Origin: Parabacteroides sp. PFB2-10
GTDB taxonomy: Bacteria; Bacteroidota; Bacteroidia; Bacteroidales; Tannerellaceae
Direction: 5' to 3'
Assembly: GCF_029893085.1 (NCBI RefSeq)
Contig: NZ_JARXWI010000007.1
Span: 62,001 to 126,000 of the forward strand
Length of the DNA stretch: 64,000 bases
Shown: positions 36,142 to 45,318 of the stretch, piece by piece
Numbering within the stretch: position 1 is the stretch's first letter
How the letters are laid out: each line of letters begins with the position of its first letter
Notes under the pieces: model-generated
Database searches by the model: none
The model's input: the letters and a program-made list of their open reading frames with translations, nothing else
Told to the model about the DNA's origin: nothing
Program-made: the position numbers and the translations under genes

Positions 36142-37644
36142 ATGTTTCTTCATGCCGAATACGTGTTGTTGATCGCATCTGTGATTCTTTTCCTGAGTAT
36201 TTTCGCCGGTAAGGCTGGTTATCGTTTCGGACTGCCCTCGCTGCTTCTCTTCCTTGGAATAGGGATGTTGTTTGGGAGCGATGGCTTTGGCATCAAATTT
36301 AATGATCCGAGTATTGCGCAATTTATCGGTATGTTGGCGCTGAGCATCATCCTGTTTTCCGGGGGGATGGACACGAAATACAACGATATTAAACCGATTG
36401 TCACGCAGGGGGTAATCCTTGCCACTTTCGGAGTGTTATTGACCACCTTCATTACCGGCGGGTTTATCTATTTTATGTCGAACCTGTTCGAGAATAAGTT
36501 TGTCAATTTTACCTTCCCGGAGTCGCTGCTTCTGGCGGCTGTTATGTCGTCGACCGATTCGGCTTCCGTCTTCTCTATCCTGCGAAGCAAAGGGGTTTAC
36601 CTGAAACAGAAACTACGTCCTACGCTGGAGTTGGAGAGTGGTAGTAATGACCCGATGGCCTATATGCTCACCATCATCCTGATATCTTATATCCAGTCGG
36701 GAGATATGAGCTTGGGGGCGGCGGCTGTTTCGCTATTGGTTCAGTTGGGAATCGGAGCCGCGGCAGGCTATTTGTTAGGCAAATTGGCAGTCTATATCAT
36801 CAATAAGATTGATATCGACAATGAATCCTTGTATCCTATTTTGCTACTGGCGGTTGCCTTCTTCACCTTTGCCGCCACCACCTTATGTAAGGGGAACGGT
36901 TATCTGGCCGTCTATATCGCCGGTCTGATCATCGGGAATGCCAAGATTGTACATAAGAAGAGTATCCGAACCTTCTTCGACGGGTTCACCTGGTTGTGGC
37001 AGATCGTGATGTTCCTTACGTTGGGATTGCTGGTCAACCCACGCGAACTGCTTCCAATTGCTCCGGTAGGCTTAGGAATTGGTATTTTTATGATCCTATT
37101 CGCACGTCCTATTTCGGTTTTTCTCAGCCTGTTGCCATTTAAGAATTTTACTATCAAAGGTAAACTCTATATTTCCTGGGTGGGACTACGTGGCGCCGTA
37201 CCGATCATTTTCGCTACCTATCCCCTGATAGCCGGGGTCGAACATGCCGGGATGATCTTCAACGTGGTGTTCTTTATCACCATCCTCTCCCTATTGATCC
37301 AGGGCACCACCGTCACCAAAGCGGCCGAATGGCTGGGTGTGGTCGATGCTCCTCCACGCAAAGATGATTTCGGAATCGATCTGCCCGATGAGATCAAAAG
37401 CGCCATGAGCGAGATAGAGATCACACCGGAAGTATTATGTCATGGTAACAAACTGATGGAACTGACGCTGCCCGATCATACATTGGCCGTTATGGTGAAG
37501 CGGGGCAACAACTACTTTATCCCGAAAGGAAACACCGAGTTGCAGGAGAAAGACAAACTACTGATGATATCCGACAACGACGAGGCGCTGCTGCAATCCT
37601 ACGAATCACTGGGTATCACCGATTACACCATGAAGAAAAACTAA
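36142..37644 (+). CDS. Potassium/proton antiporter (CPA1, CvrA/NhaP2 type)
   Basis: Inner-membrane cation/proton antiporter of 500 residues with about 12 membrane helices (residues 5-400) and a cytosolic TrkA-C/RCK-type domain at the end (LPDHTLAVMVKRGNNYFIPK, EKDKLLMISD). Conserved membrane motifs are MSSTDSASVFSILR and LELESGSNDPMAY, the ion-binding ND pair of the CPA family. The TrkA-C domain and the pattern match CvrA/NhaP2, which exchanges K+ for H+. Monocistronic. Confidence 0.87.
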   Translation: MFLHAEYVLLIASVILFLSIFAGKAGYRFGLPSLLLFLGIGMLFGSDGFGIKFNDPSIAQFIGMLALSIILFSGGMDTKYNDIKPIVTQGVILATFGVLLTTFITGGFIYFMSNLFENKFVNFTFPESLLLAAVMSSTDSASVFSILRSKGVYLKQKLRPTLELESGSNDPMAYMLTIILISYIQSGDMSLGAAAVSLLVQLGIGAAAGYLLGKLAVYIINKIDIDNESLYPILLLAVAFFTFAATTLCKGNGYLAVYIAGLIIGNAKIVHKKSIRTFFDGFTWLWQIVMFLTLGLLVNPRELLPIAPVGLGIGIFMILFARPISVFLSLLPFKNFTIKGKLYISWVGLRGAVPIIFATYPLIAGVEHAGMIFNVVFFITILSLLIQGTTVTKAAEWLGVVDAPPRKDDFGIDLPDEIKSAMSEIEITPEVLCHGNKLMELTLPDHTLAVMVKRGNNYFIPKGNTELQEKDKLLMISDNDEALLQSYESLGITDYTMKKN

Positions 37645-37677
37645 TCTTTCGATCGCCACAAGCCTTCGTAATGACAT

Positions 37678-37716
37678 AAAAAAAGACAGACCTTTTCGGG
37701 GTCTGTCTTTCTTTTT
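37678..37716. terminator. Bidirectional terminator
   Basis: AAAGACAGACC (37682-37692) pairs with GGTCTGTCTTT (37700-37710) around a seven-base loop. T-rich on both strands, it serves the antiporter gene on the plus strand and the OmpA-type gene on the minus strand. Confidence 0.9.
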
Positions 37717-37730
37717 ATGTAACGATTCGT

Positions 37731-38408
37731 TTAGTTCAACGTACCTGCTTGTGCCGCTTCGATCATTTTCTCGTTAGCTACGATCAGGATTTCCACCCGG
37801 CGGTTCAACGAACGGCCTTCTGCCGTTGCATTAGTTGCTATCGGTTCATGAATTCCTTTGCCTTCGTAAGTCATACGGCTGGGAGCCACTCCCTGAAGCT
37901 TCAGGTAATCATCTACACTCTTTGCCCGTTTTTCCGACAAAGTCTGGTTATAATCCACTTGTCCGGTATTATCGGTATGCCCTATGATGCGAATATAGGT
38001 GTCCGGATTATTTTTCAATGTGGTACCGAAATTAGCCAATGCATCACGAGAAGCATCGCTTAATGTACTTGAATTCGTTGCGAACAGGATACCGGAATCA
38101 AAGGTCACCTTCAGGGCTTCGCCATCATTTACCTTTTCTACCGTTGCATCCGGAACGGACTCTTCGATCTGTTTCTTTTGCTTATCCATGTTTTTACCGA
38201 TCAGAGCACCGGCTGTTCCGCCAACAGCAGCACCGATAATGCTACCCAACGCCGTATTACCGGCTATGGCACCTACACCTGCTCCCACGGCAGCTCCTCC
38301 ACCAACACCAATAGCGGTGCCTTTGGCGGTGTTACTCCATGTTCCACAACTTGTCAAAACTAAGGCTGTACTCAACAGCACGACTGATAATAATTTTACG
38401 CTTTTCAT
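37731..38408 (-). CDS. OmpA-type lipoprotein with glycine zipper
   Basis: Outer-membrane lipoprotein of 225 residues. The signal ends in LTSC with Cys21 lipidated. Residues 28-75 form a glycine-zipper segment (GTAIGVGGGAAVGAGVGAIA, GSIIGAAVGGTAGALIG) likely embedded in the membrane. The C-terminal OmpA domain (about 95-215) shows TFDSGILFATNSSTLSD, IRIIGHTDNTG and GRSLNRRVEI, which bind peptidoglycan DAP. It should tether the outer membrane to the wall. Confidence 0.9.
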   Translation of the reverse strand: MKSVKLLSVVLLSTALVLTSCGTWSNTAKGTAIGVGGGAAVGAGVGAIAGNTALGSIIGAAVGGTAGALIGKNMDKQKKQIEESVPDATVEKVNDGEALKVTFDSGILFATNSSTLSDASRDALANFGTTLKNNPDTYIRIIGHTDNTGQVDYNQTLSEKRAKSVDDYLKLQGVAPSRMTYEGKGIHEPIATNATAEGRSLNRRVEILIVANEKMIEAAQAGTLN

Positions 38409-38486
38409 TTTTTACACAATTTAAATTACTCGTTTAATTCTATAACAGAAAAACGCTTCAACTTGTTTACCCCCCGGTATCTTAAG

Positions 38487-38816
38487 TTATTCAAACATAT
38501 TGATCGAATCGCAGTAGGCCAGCTCGCCCTGAACAACAAAGGTTATCTCTTCGGTGCCGAACTTACCCACCCCGTCTTTCTTTGCGTTCTTTATTACATA
38601 TTGTATCAGCTCCTCTTCATCAATCTCGATGTCTTCTTCCGTTTCACTTTCATCATCATCAAGGAAACCTTTTGAATCATAAAAGTCATAAACCAGATCC
38701 ACGATATAATTGATATCGTCGTCACTGAACTTACCTTTCATCTCCTGTGGAAGATAATTCTGAATAAAACGTACGGAATCATCTTCATCGTAAAGGAATT
38801 CGTCTTTTTCGTTCAT
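38487..38816 (-). CDS. Small acidic hypothetical protein
   Basis: A 109-residue, strongly acidic cytosolic protein (FLYDEDDSVRFIQNYLPQEM, then DDDESETEEDIEIDEEEL). I do not recognise a family. The ATG at 38816 is chosen: an upstream start at 38849 would lie within the -7 box. Monocistronic between the OmpA-type gene and the GHKL/threonine aldolase pair. Confidence 0.7.
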   Translation of the reverse strand: MNEKDEFLYDEDDSVRFIQNYLPQEMKGKFSDDDINYIVDLVYDFYDSKGFLDDDESETEEDIEIDEEELIQYVIKNAKKDGVGKFGTEEITFVVQGELAYCDSINMFE

Positions 38817-38846
38817 AATATGTTCTTTTATGGGTTTATACAAGAA

Positions 38847-38876
38847 CAAAGATAACCATTAAATAATTCCCCCCAA
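38847..38876 (-). promoter_or_regulatory. Candidate promoter, small acidic protein
   Basis: TATCTTTG (38847-38854 on the minus strand) matches TAnnTTTG, with TTGG 18 bases upstream (38873-38876), 30 bases before the ATG at 38816. Confidence 0.5.
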
Positions 38877-38910
38877 TTTTCAACAGTTTTTTTTCTCACG
38901 CGGAGGCAAA

Positions 38911-39441
38911 TTAACCTACGGACACATTCTCCCGGATCAATTCGGTAAGCCATGCCGAGACTTGCGGGTGACTTAGGGGGATTCCGTCTAACGCCTCCAT
39001 GATTTCTTGGGAAGAGATGGCAAATTCATGGGTGTCGGCTACATAACGAAAACGGATATCGACATCCGGATTGCCGGTGATTAGGAGAGCTATCGTACCG
39101 GCCAGGTCACCCCAGGGAGGGCAATCGATATGATCGGATCTGAAAACGGCGGTGATGCGGGTGCCTTCTCCCGGCTTTGACTGAATCTGAAAGTTACCAC
39201 CCGTTTGCTCCACATTCTGTTTCAGGAAAGGAAGTCCCAAGCCCACCTTGCGGGTGGTGCGGGTGGTATAAAAGGGATTGGTCACCTGATGCAGGGTTTC
39301 GGCATCCATACCGCAGCCGTTGTCAGCAACAATAACGATTCGATCCCCCGGCTTCTCAACCAGTCTCAAATCGATCCACGTAGCCCCCGCGCGGATGGAA
39401 TTGGCGGTGATATCAGTAATATGAAAACTTATATTATTCAT
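38911..39441 (-). CDS. Orphan GHKL (histidine-kinase-like) ATPase
   Basis: A 176-residue soluble protein that is a bare HATPase_c domain: N-box DITANSIRAGAT (residues 9-20), G1 VADNGCGMDAE (about 38-48), F-type NPFYTTRTTRKVGLGLPFL (G2) and GEGTRITAVF. There is no dimerisation helix with a phospho-acceptor His and no sensor, so it is not a sensor kinase. The last 70 residues are a small extra domain of unknown fold. It overlaps the threonine aldolase stop by four bases and must be co-expressed. The partner is unknown. Confidence 0.78.
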   Translation of the reverse strand: MNNISFHITDITANSIRAGATWIDLRLVEKPGDRIVIVADNGCGMDAETLHQVTNPFYTTRTTRKVGLGLPFLKQNVEQTGGNFQIQSKPGEGTRITAVFRSDHIDCPPWGDLAGTIALLITGNPDVDIRFRYVADTHEFAISSQEIMEALDGIPLSHPQVSAWLTELIRENVSVG

Positions 39442-40481
39442 TCTATACCAACCTGTTCGAATATCTCTTTCAACGACTGTTCGAAACGGGCGATATCCTC
39501 TCCCGAAGTGTCCCAGGAGGTCACCAGACGGGCTTCATTGATCTCTTCGTTCCACATATAAAAGAAATACTCCTCCTGCAAACGCGTCAGGACTTCGGTC
39601 GGCAGGGTGAAAAAGAGTTGGTTAGATTCCACCTTCTGCGTGAAGCGGATCTGCGGCCAGGCACGCAGGGACTCCTCCAACTTCCTGGCGCTGATATTGG
39701 CCTTCATGGCATTTTCCAGCCAGAGGTTATCGCTCAGATAGGGAACAAACTGTGCCGAGAGATAACGCATCTTGGAAGCCAACTGAGCCGATTGTTTCCG
39801 GTAATATTGCAGGTTCTCTGCCAATTCGGGGCGGAAGGCAATCACCGCTTCGCCCATCATCATACCGTTTTTCGTCCCTCCAAAGCTCAGAATATCGACT
39901 CCGGCATCTACCGTCAACTGCTTCATGGTGCAATTCAGCGAAGCGCAGGCATTGGCCAGGCGGGCGCCGTCCATGTGAAGATACATATCATGGGCATGAA
40001 GCAGGTCGGCCAACGCACGCACTTCGTCGATTGTATACACCGTGCCCAGTTCTGATACCTGAGAGATATAAACCACCTTGGGTTGCGAATGATGACAAAC
40101 ACCGAAATTATGCAGGCGAGGTTTTACCAGTTCCGGCGTGAGCTTGCCATCAGGCGTGGGAATAGCTACCACGGCACAGCCCGACATCTTGGCCGGCGCA
40201 CCACATTCATCGACGAATATATGGGCTGTTTCTGCACAGAGAATACTATGGAATGGCCGGGTAGCCGTCTGCAAAGCGACCGAATTGGCACCTGTTCCGT
40301 TGAACACAAAATAAGGCTCAGCGGCGGCGCCAAACAACTCTTTAATTTTTATCGTGGCCTCTATCGTCCAGGGATCGTCACCATAGCCGACCGCATGGTC
40401 TTTGTTTGCTTCCAAAACCGCCTCCATAACCCGCGGATGCACACCTGAATTATTGTCACTTGCGAAACTTCTCATACACAT
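39438..40481 (-). CDS. ltaE: Low-specificity L-threonine aldolase
   Basis: PLP enzyme (fold type I) that cleaves threonine to glycine and acetaldehyde. Seen: the start RSFASDNNSGVHPRVMEAV, FVFNGTGANSVAL, HMDGARLANACASL and the cofactor lysine in LSFGGTKNGMMMGEAV. 347 residues. A second ATG two codons in is equally likely as start. It overlaps the GHKL ATPase gene by ATGA. Confidence 0.9.
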   Translation of the reverse strand: MCMRSFASDNNSGVHPRVMEAVLEANKDHAVGYGDDPWTIEATIKIKELFGAAAEPYFVFNGTGANSVALQTATRPFHSILCAETAHIFVDECGAPAKMSGCAVVAIPTPDGKLTPELVKPRLHNFGVCHHSQPKVVYISQVSELGTVYTIDEVRALADLLHAHDMYLHMDGARLANACASLNCTMKQLTVDAGVDILSFGGTKNGMMMGEAVIAFRPELAENLQYYRKQSAQLASKMRYLSAQFVPYLSDNLWLENAMKANISARKLEESLRAWPQIRFTQKVESNQLFFTLPTEVLTRLQEEYFFYMWNEEINEARLVTSWDTSGEDIARFEQSLKEIFEQVGIE

Positions 40482-40513
40482 TGTTTTTAGAATGCGTAAA
40501 AATACAAAAAAAT

Positions 40514-40550
40514 AGAAGTTAAAGAAGTCAGAGAAGTTAAGAAGTTAAAA
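40514..40550. repeat. GAAGTYARA repeat tract
   Basis: Degenerate units GAAGTTAAA, GAAGTCAGA, GAAGTTAA, GAAGTTAAA in the 76-bp gap between ltaE and the glycosidase-like gene. It is the same unit as in the hairpin at 1206-1317 but without an inverted partner. Confidence 0.7.
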
Positions 40551-40557
40551 GGAGCAA

Positions 40558-42735
40558 TTACTTCGAAAAGGTGGCCGACCGGGCTATCTCCACATCACGG
40601 GCAACATCCGAGCGGACAATCTCCCAATGGAAACGCAGGTGATCGTTCTCCTGCCAGGGTTTACCGTTTTGCTCGCTCAAATGGGTCAATGGCATATCGT
40701 TATAAAGCGGGCGGCTTATCGCTACGGCTTTATCCCAATAAGCAAGCGATTGCTCCATATAGGCAACGGCCGTTTGCTTGTGGTTCTCTCCTCCGGCAGT
40801 CCGGTAGAGATGGAGCGCGATCGCGCCACGGATCTTTTCGGCATAATGCAAACCCAGGTAGGACCATATTTGTATATCTGCCACCTCGTAACGGAGTGAC
40901 GTATTGCCTTTGACCGGTATATCCCGCACAAGCTCCAGCGCTTGCAAGCAACTCTCCTCCAACTGATCGGCTACCTGGACAGGCGTCGTTTTCGTCACCA
41001 ACGAAAGCCTATCGGCAAGAAGGGCATCTACATATTGACGAACGGAAAGGATATGAACCGAATCCAACGGCATCTGGTTGATCAATCGGTCGGCAGAGAT
41101 ATACTCCACCTTCGGACCGGTGGGATTCGTTACGCGATTTCGCGGATTCAGGGCAAGAAAGCCTTCGCTGTAGAGCGTAAAGTCCCAACCACAATCGAAC
41201 GTCGAAGCCAACAATAGCGGTGTTTGTCCCGCCAGAGAGGATGCTTCGAGCAACCGTTCACCCTCCTTACCGTAACGGCGCACGAACTCGGCATGAAAAA
41301 CCTCATCATTTGTGTCCGGATCATAGAGCAGGCGTCCCCATAGTTTGTAGAACAGCCACTGACGCTCAAAAGCATACTTCCAGTCGACGCCTGTCATATC
41401 TTTCGTAAAATAATCCTTGGCGGGAATATAGGTCTCCGATCCGATGAAGTAACCACCGATATAGGGTTTCAGGTTTTCCTTGACATGAGCGCGCACGAAT
41501 GCCGGCACACCCCAACGAAGGCAGAAAAAATCCTCGTTGCGAGCCGTCCAGGTTACTTTATATTTTTCCGGAACCGGACTGTAATAGGTATCGAACAGTT
41601 CACCTCCATGCACTTTGATCAGGGTGGGCGTCGAGTGGGCGTGCGACCAGTTGTATTTAAGATCCGCCCATATAGGTCCTTCCACAAAGCCCAGGTCGGC
41701 CTCGGCTTCGATGGCTTGTCGTGTCAACTGCTCCATTTCCACAGTGGTCTTGCCCAATGATTCGGTCGTGCTCGAGAAGGGGATCCGGTGTACCAGTTTG
41801 GATTTCCGGTTGGCCAACCGCATACCTTCGATAATCGTTTCGCGCATCCATTGCTCACGCTGGTGAGGCGTCATGCCGCCCATGCCTTCACCCAGGGTCA
41901 AGCCCATACCTGTAAGATCGGGGTATTCATCGAGCATCTGCGTGACGCTTTCGCGGATGTAGCGTTTGGTCACCTCCGATGTATCGCCGGCCACATAGTG
42001 GTGGTGATCCAGGTTATGCAATCCCACCTGATGAGCGAGGGAGAATTCACGGGTCGTAAATATATTAAAAGGAATAATATAGGTATCGATCGCCCGGTCT
42101 TTGGCCATGCGGAAGATAGCACGGAACAATGCCTGCCACTCCGTCAACTCTTCGTCGGTGAAAGGGCTGGCTTCCGGGAAGTTCTTTGCTTTTATCAGAA
42201 AGGGATAAGGATGCAGGTTCCATAACGACAGACTGTTCAAGCGGTTCTCCGCCATCATATCGAGGAAGGCTTCCCAGTAGGTCGTGTCTTTACAGGTCTC
42301 GCTATGCAACGACAAGGCCTCGCTATGACGGTAGGTATCCCAGGGAAGGTCGTACTTCACCGCGCGAAGAGCCATACGGGGTTTTTCGTTTTTGGATTGA
42401 ACCTTCTCCAGCGGAATGCCGTTGCGAATATCTTCCGCCAGGGAATGAGCGCCATAGATAAGTCCCCGTTCGTCGCCTCCCGTGATACAGATCATCCGGC
42501 TTTCATTGGATAGGCTGAATGCCTCCTCCCCCAAAGCCGTATCGATCGCAAAAGCAACCTCATAGGATGCTCTTCCGGCAGGGTTGATATTAAATGTTTT
42601 TTGGAGCATCGTGGCCGCATATTGCTGTTGCCGGGAGTTGCTGTCGAAGTGTATATGTACGGAAGAGCCCGTGCAACCGATCAGGCCACTCATAACAAAT
42701 ACAATAATTCCGATAATCAATAATTTCCGATTCAT
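40558..42735 (-). CDS. Glycosidase-like lipoprotein, family uncertain
   Basis: A 725-residue lipoprotein (lipobox LIGC, Cys21). Residues 28-110 look like the N-terminal alpha/beta domain of GH20/GH67 enzymes (ending ICITGGDERGLIYGAHSLAE). A TIM-barrel-like part follows with MMAENRLNSLSLWNLHPYPF, LTGMGLTLGEGMGGM, and FVEGPIWADLKYNWSHAHST. The Glu in GEGMGG and the Glu in FVEGPIW are candidate catalytic acids. The C-terminal 200 residues are helical. Alpha-glucuronidase-like is the nearest guess; I cannot place it in a numbered family. Monocistronic, divergent from the TonB receptor. Confidence 0.6.
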   Translation of the reverse strand: MNRKLLIIGIIVFVMSGLIGCTGSSVHIHFDSNSRQQQYAATMLQKTFNINPAGRASYEVAFAIDTALGEEAFSLSNESRMICITGGDERGLIYGAHSLAEDIRNGIPLEKVQSKNEKPRMALRAVKYDLPWDTYRHSEALSLHSETCKDTTYWEAFLDMMAENRLNSLSLWNLHPYPFLIKAKNFPEASPFTDEELTEWQALFRAIFRMAKDRAIDTYIIPFNIFTTREFSLAHQVGLHNLDHHHYVAGDTSEVTKRYIRESVTQMLDEYPDLTGMGLTLGEGMGGMTPHQREQWMRETIIEGMRLANRKSKLVHRIPFSSTTESLGKTTVEMEQLTRQAIEAEADLGFVEGPIWADLKYNWSHAHSTPTLIKVHGGELFDTYYSPVPEKYKVTWTARNEDFFCLRWGVPAFVRAHVKENLKPYIGGYFIGSETYIPAKDYFTKDMTGVDWKYAFERQWLFYKLWGRLLYDPDTNDEVFHAEFVRRYGKEGERLLEASSLAGQTPLLLASTFDCGWDFTLYSEGFLALNPRNRVTNPTGPKVEYISADRLINQMPLDSVHILSVRQYVDALLADRLSLVTKTTPVQVADQLEESCLQALELVRDIPVKGNTSLRYEVADIQIWSYLGLHYAEKIRGAIALHLYRTAGGENHKQTAVAYMEQSLAYWDKAVAISRPLYNDMPLTHLSEQNGKPWQENDHLRFHWEIVRSDVARDVEIARSATFSK

Positions 42736-42999
42736 ATTAGTTGTTTTGTAGTTTTTACTTCTTTGTAATCACTCCGTTTCGGACAATCATGTCGTCCTCT
42801 TTATGTGATTTTTTTTCATTCTCAACACCTCTGCATAGATCCGAGCAACAGACATTACATACCCTTTGGGCAACCTCTTTCCGAGAATATCAATAGCTCT
42901 CCCCTACCCGACGGCTTGAAGATAATCGCAAAATTTAAAAGAAAAAAGAAACTTCAGATCCAATTATCAAATGGCAAGCAGATTCCCACTTTTTTTCTC
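42736..42999. other. Divergent intergenic region
   Basis: Between the glycosidase-like gene and the TonB receptor. No gene, repeat or hairpin stands out; the plus-strand promoter is listed separately and no good box is seen for the minus-strand gene. Confidence 0.5.
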
Positions 43000-43007
43000 T
43001 AATTTTG
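43000..43007 (+). promoter_or_regulatory. Candidate -7 box, TonB receptor gene
   Basis: TAATTTTG matches TAnnTTTG, 26 bases before the ATG at 43034. It lies inside a possible 21-residue upstream extension of the reading frame, which argues against that earlier start. Confidence 0.45.
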
Positions 43008-43033
43008 CACTGAACAATAAACGCAAAACACAA

Positions 43034-45085
43034 ATGAAAAAATTAATCACCTTACTATTGCTGATGATACCTTCATCAGCTCTTTTATCACAGGCTCCGG
43101 TCGATACGACCGTCACACTCCAAAACATTGAGGTACAAGGAATACGGTTCGGCGGCATCAGTAGCGGGGAAGTGAAACGCTTGCAAGTCGAAAACAACAT
43201 ATCCTCCATGCCTGTAAGTGCAGCGGAGGCCATGCGGCATATTCCCTCCTTAACGACCGATATAGAAGGAGGTATCACTTTCCGTGGTTCCACCCAGGCA
43301 AAAACCTTATTGCGCGGGGTGCCCTACGGTCTATTGGAAGAGCAGAGCGGAGATTTGTTGATTCAGTTGCCTGCCTTTTTCTTCAATCAGATCGAAGCCA
43401 CGGCCTATCCTCTGATCGAACGGATGGCCGATGGCGATGCCGGGATGATCGATTTTTCCGTTTCCGACCCTTCGGACATGCCACCCGTTCAGGTACACCT
43501 GGGTGCCGGTTGGCATGAGCGCTATAACGCAGGAGCCGCGGTTCATCTGCAAAAGAACAAATTCCATTTCACCGGCCGGTATAACTACCGCCAGGAGTTT
43601 CGCGAGCGATCCTTCCAAAAGACGACGACAAATAAAACCGGCACCACGGCAATGAACAACAACGCTTCGGCTCGTCCGGAGGTGCATATTGCCGATCTGG
43701 AAGCCACTTATAACCCCACAGAGCAGGACCGCATCTCCATCTACGGACTATATCACCGGATGGATTACAGCCGCTACGGGGCGATCAACAATACCCGCAC
43801 CAATCCGGCAGGTGAGGTTCTCAACAAGATGCTTCGCCATCGCTACAACACCCAACTCCAGGATGCCTATGCCGCAGAAGCACGCTGGCTGCATCGCTTT
43901 ACCAACCCCAACGACCGGTTGGAAGTGGTGTTCAATTACAATAATTTCGTTTACGATGAATACAACTACTTCAAAAATGAAAATCCGGCAACCAACACGA
44001 CCGTTGCGCAGGACAACCTCTTTATCCGCCAGGAAAAAAAGAATTACTATGCAGCAGCGAACTACCGGAAACAGCTTGCCGGCCATCTGTTGCTGAAAGC
44101 CGGATACATCGGACGCTTCACGCGGGAGGATTATGACACAAAAGCCAATATCATGACGGACGCCGGCTGGGCAGAAAACCGGCAAAAGAACAACGACTTT
44201 TCTTTCCAGCGGAATATACACACCGCCTATGCCTCCATCGCGAAGACATGGCAACAAATAGAAGGAGAGGTCGGTCTGCAAATGGAATATGCGACACGAA
44301 AGGCAGCCGATCATAGCCCCGACCGTTTCCGCCTCTTTCCGCGCCTGCGTTTGTCTTATAGGACATCCGATACCGACGCCCTGTCGTTTAGTTATCTGCA
44401 GCGCATCAACCGCCCACTGGGCAAAGAATTGAATCCTTTTGTTGATATCAGCGACGCCACCCACATCATTCAGGGAAACCCCGACCTGAAAGACGAGCTG
44501 GTTCACGTAGCCGAGGTGAACTACACCTGGAGCCGCCCTCGCTTCCGCCTCTCTCCGGCGTTCTATTTCCGTTATAAGACAGACCGCATCATGGAGGTAA
44601 TGCAGACAAACGAATCACAAGACATCTGGCGAAAAGAAAATATGGGAGACAGCCGCATCTTCGGTGCCGAATTAACAGCGTCCTGGAGTCCCTCCCGATT
44701 ATTGTCGGTAGGCTTGGCCGGAAATATCTTCCGCGATGAGATCGATGGCCGCACCTTGGGGTACGATACGCGAAAGTCGATGACATGCTGGGATACGAAA
44801 GCGACCATCAACCTGCACATCACCCCAACCACCGAATTACAGATCGACGGTTTCTATATCTCCGACCAACTTACTGCCCAGGGAGAGATCGAAAGCCGTT
44901 ACACCGTCAATGCCGGCGTCTCACAATACCTAATGCAACGGCGTTTGCGCCTGAACCTAAGCTTGAACAACCTCTTCGACAGCCTGGAAGAGGTAACAAC
45001 GATCAATACCTCCGCCCTGCAGATGAAACAGGTCAGAAACCGCGACGCACGAGTTGCCTGGCTGATGATTAGCTATAGTTTATAA
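43034..45085 (+). CDS. TonB-dependent outer-membrane receptor
   Basis: Outer-membrane barrel of 683 residues with a signal peptide (LITLLLLMIPSSALLSQ) and a plug domain directly behind it (LQNIEVQGIRFGG, SAAEAMRHIPSLTTD, ITFRGSTQAKTLLRGVPYG). No carboxypeptidase-like domain precedes the plug, unlike SusC proteins, and no susD follows. The rest alternates aromatic beta strands up to RVAWLMISYSL. The ligand is unknown; siderophore, cobalamin or another small ligand is possible. Monocistronic. Confidence 0.82.
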   Translation: MKKLITLLLLMIPSSALLSQAPVDTTVTLQNIEVQGIRFGGISSGEVKRLQVENNISSMPVSAAEAMRHIPSLTTDIEGGITFRGSTQAKTLLRGVPYGLLEEQSGDLLIQLPAFFFNQIEATAYPLIERMADGDAGMIDFSVSDPSDMPPVQVHLGAGWHERYNAGAAVHLQKNKFHFTGRYNYRQEFRERSFQKTTTNKTGTTAMNNNASARPEVHIADLEATYNPTEQDRISIYGLYHRMDYSRYGAINNTRTNPAGEVLNKMLRHRYNTQLQDAYAAEARWLHRFTNPNDRLEVVFNYNNFVYDEYNYFKNENPATNTTVAQDNLFIRQEKKNYYAAANYRKQLAGHLLLKAGYIGRFTREDYDTKANIMTDAGWAENRQKNNDFSFQRNIHTAYASIAKTWQQIEGEVGLQMEYATRKAADHSPDRFRLFPRLRLSYRTSDTDALSFSYLQRINRPLGKELNPFVDISDATHIIQGNPDLKDELVHVAEVNYTWSRPRFRLSPAFYFRYKTDRIMEVMQTNESQDIWRKENMGDSRIFGAELTASWSPSRLLSVGLAGNIFRDEIDGRTLGYDTRKSMTCWDTKATINLHITPTTELQIDGFYISDQLTAQGEIESRYTVNAGVSQYLMQRRLRLNLSLNNLFDSLEEVTTINTSALQMKQVRNRDARVAWLMISYSL

Positions 45086-45109
45086 TAGTCCGAATGATCG
45101 TTTTCCCCA

Positions 45110-45222
45110 CAGACTATCAACCGCTCCGGTTGATAGTCTGCACACACTCCTTCGGGAGGAAACACCTCATTACCCCCAATCGATCAACCGGAACGGTTGA
45201 TCATATTAGTAGCCCGTTCCGG
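45110..45222. repeat. Hairpins sharing the ATCAACCG motif, downstream of the TonB receptor
   Basis: A 14-bp stem (45110-45123 with 45127-45140, loop CTC), then GATCAACCG-GAA-CGGTTGATC (45182-45202), and a partial third unit CCG-TTC-CGG (45214-45222). A CTCC-TTC-GGGAG hairpin lies between. The first stem may terminate the receptor mRNA, though it has no T-run. Confidence 0.7.
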
Positions 45223-45291
45223 TTGGATAATTTATTGCCGTATTTCGTAAATAATAGTTGATCCCTTTCGCGTTTTATTCAGAACATTTAC

Positions 45292-45299
45292 TACATTTG
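45292..45299 (+). promoter_or_regulatory. Candidate -7 box, HU-like gene
   Basis: TACATTTG matches TAnnTTTG. Transcription would begin about 10 bases later, which puts the whole palindrome array (45319-45398) inside the 5' leader. Confidence 0.5.
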
Positions 45300-45318
45300 T
45301 CCCTGAGATAAAAATTGT

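Noticed and set aside
42971-43033. ATG start giving 21 more residues on the TonB receptor
   Set aside because: It would place the promoter box inside the gene and hide the signal peptide behind a polar stretch.
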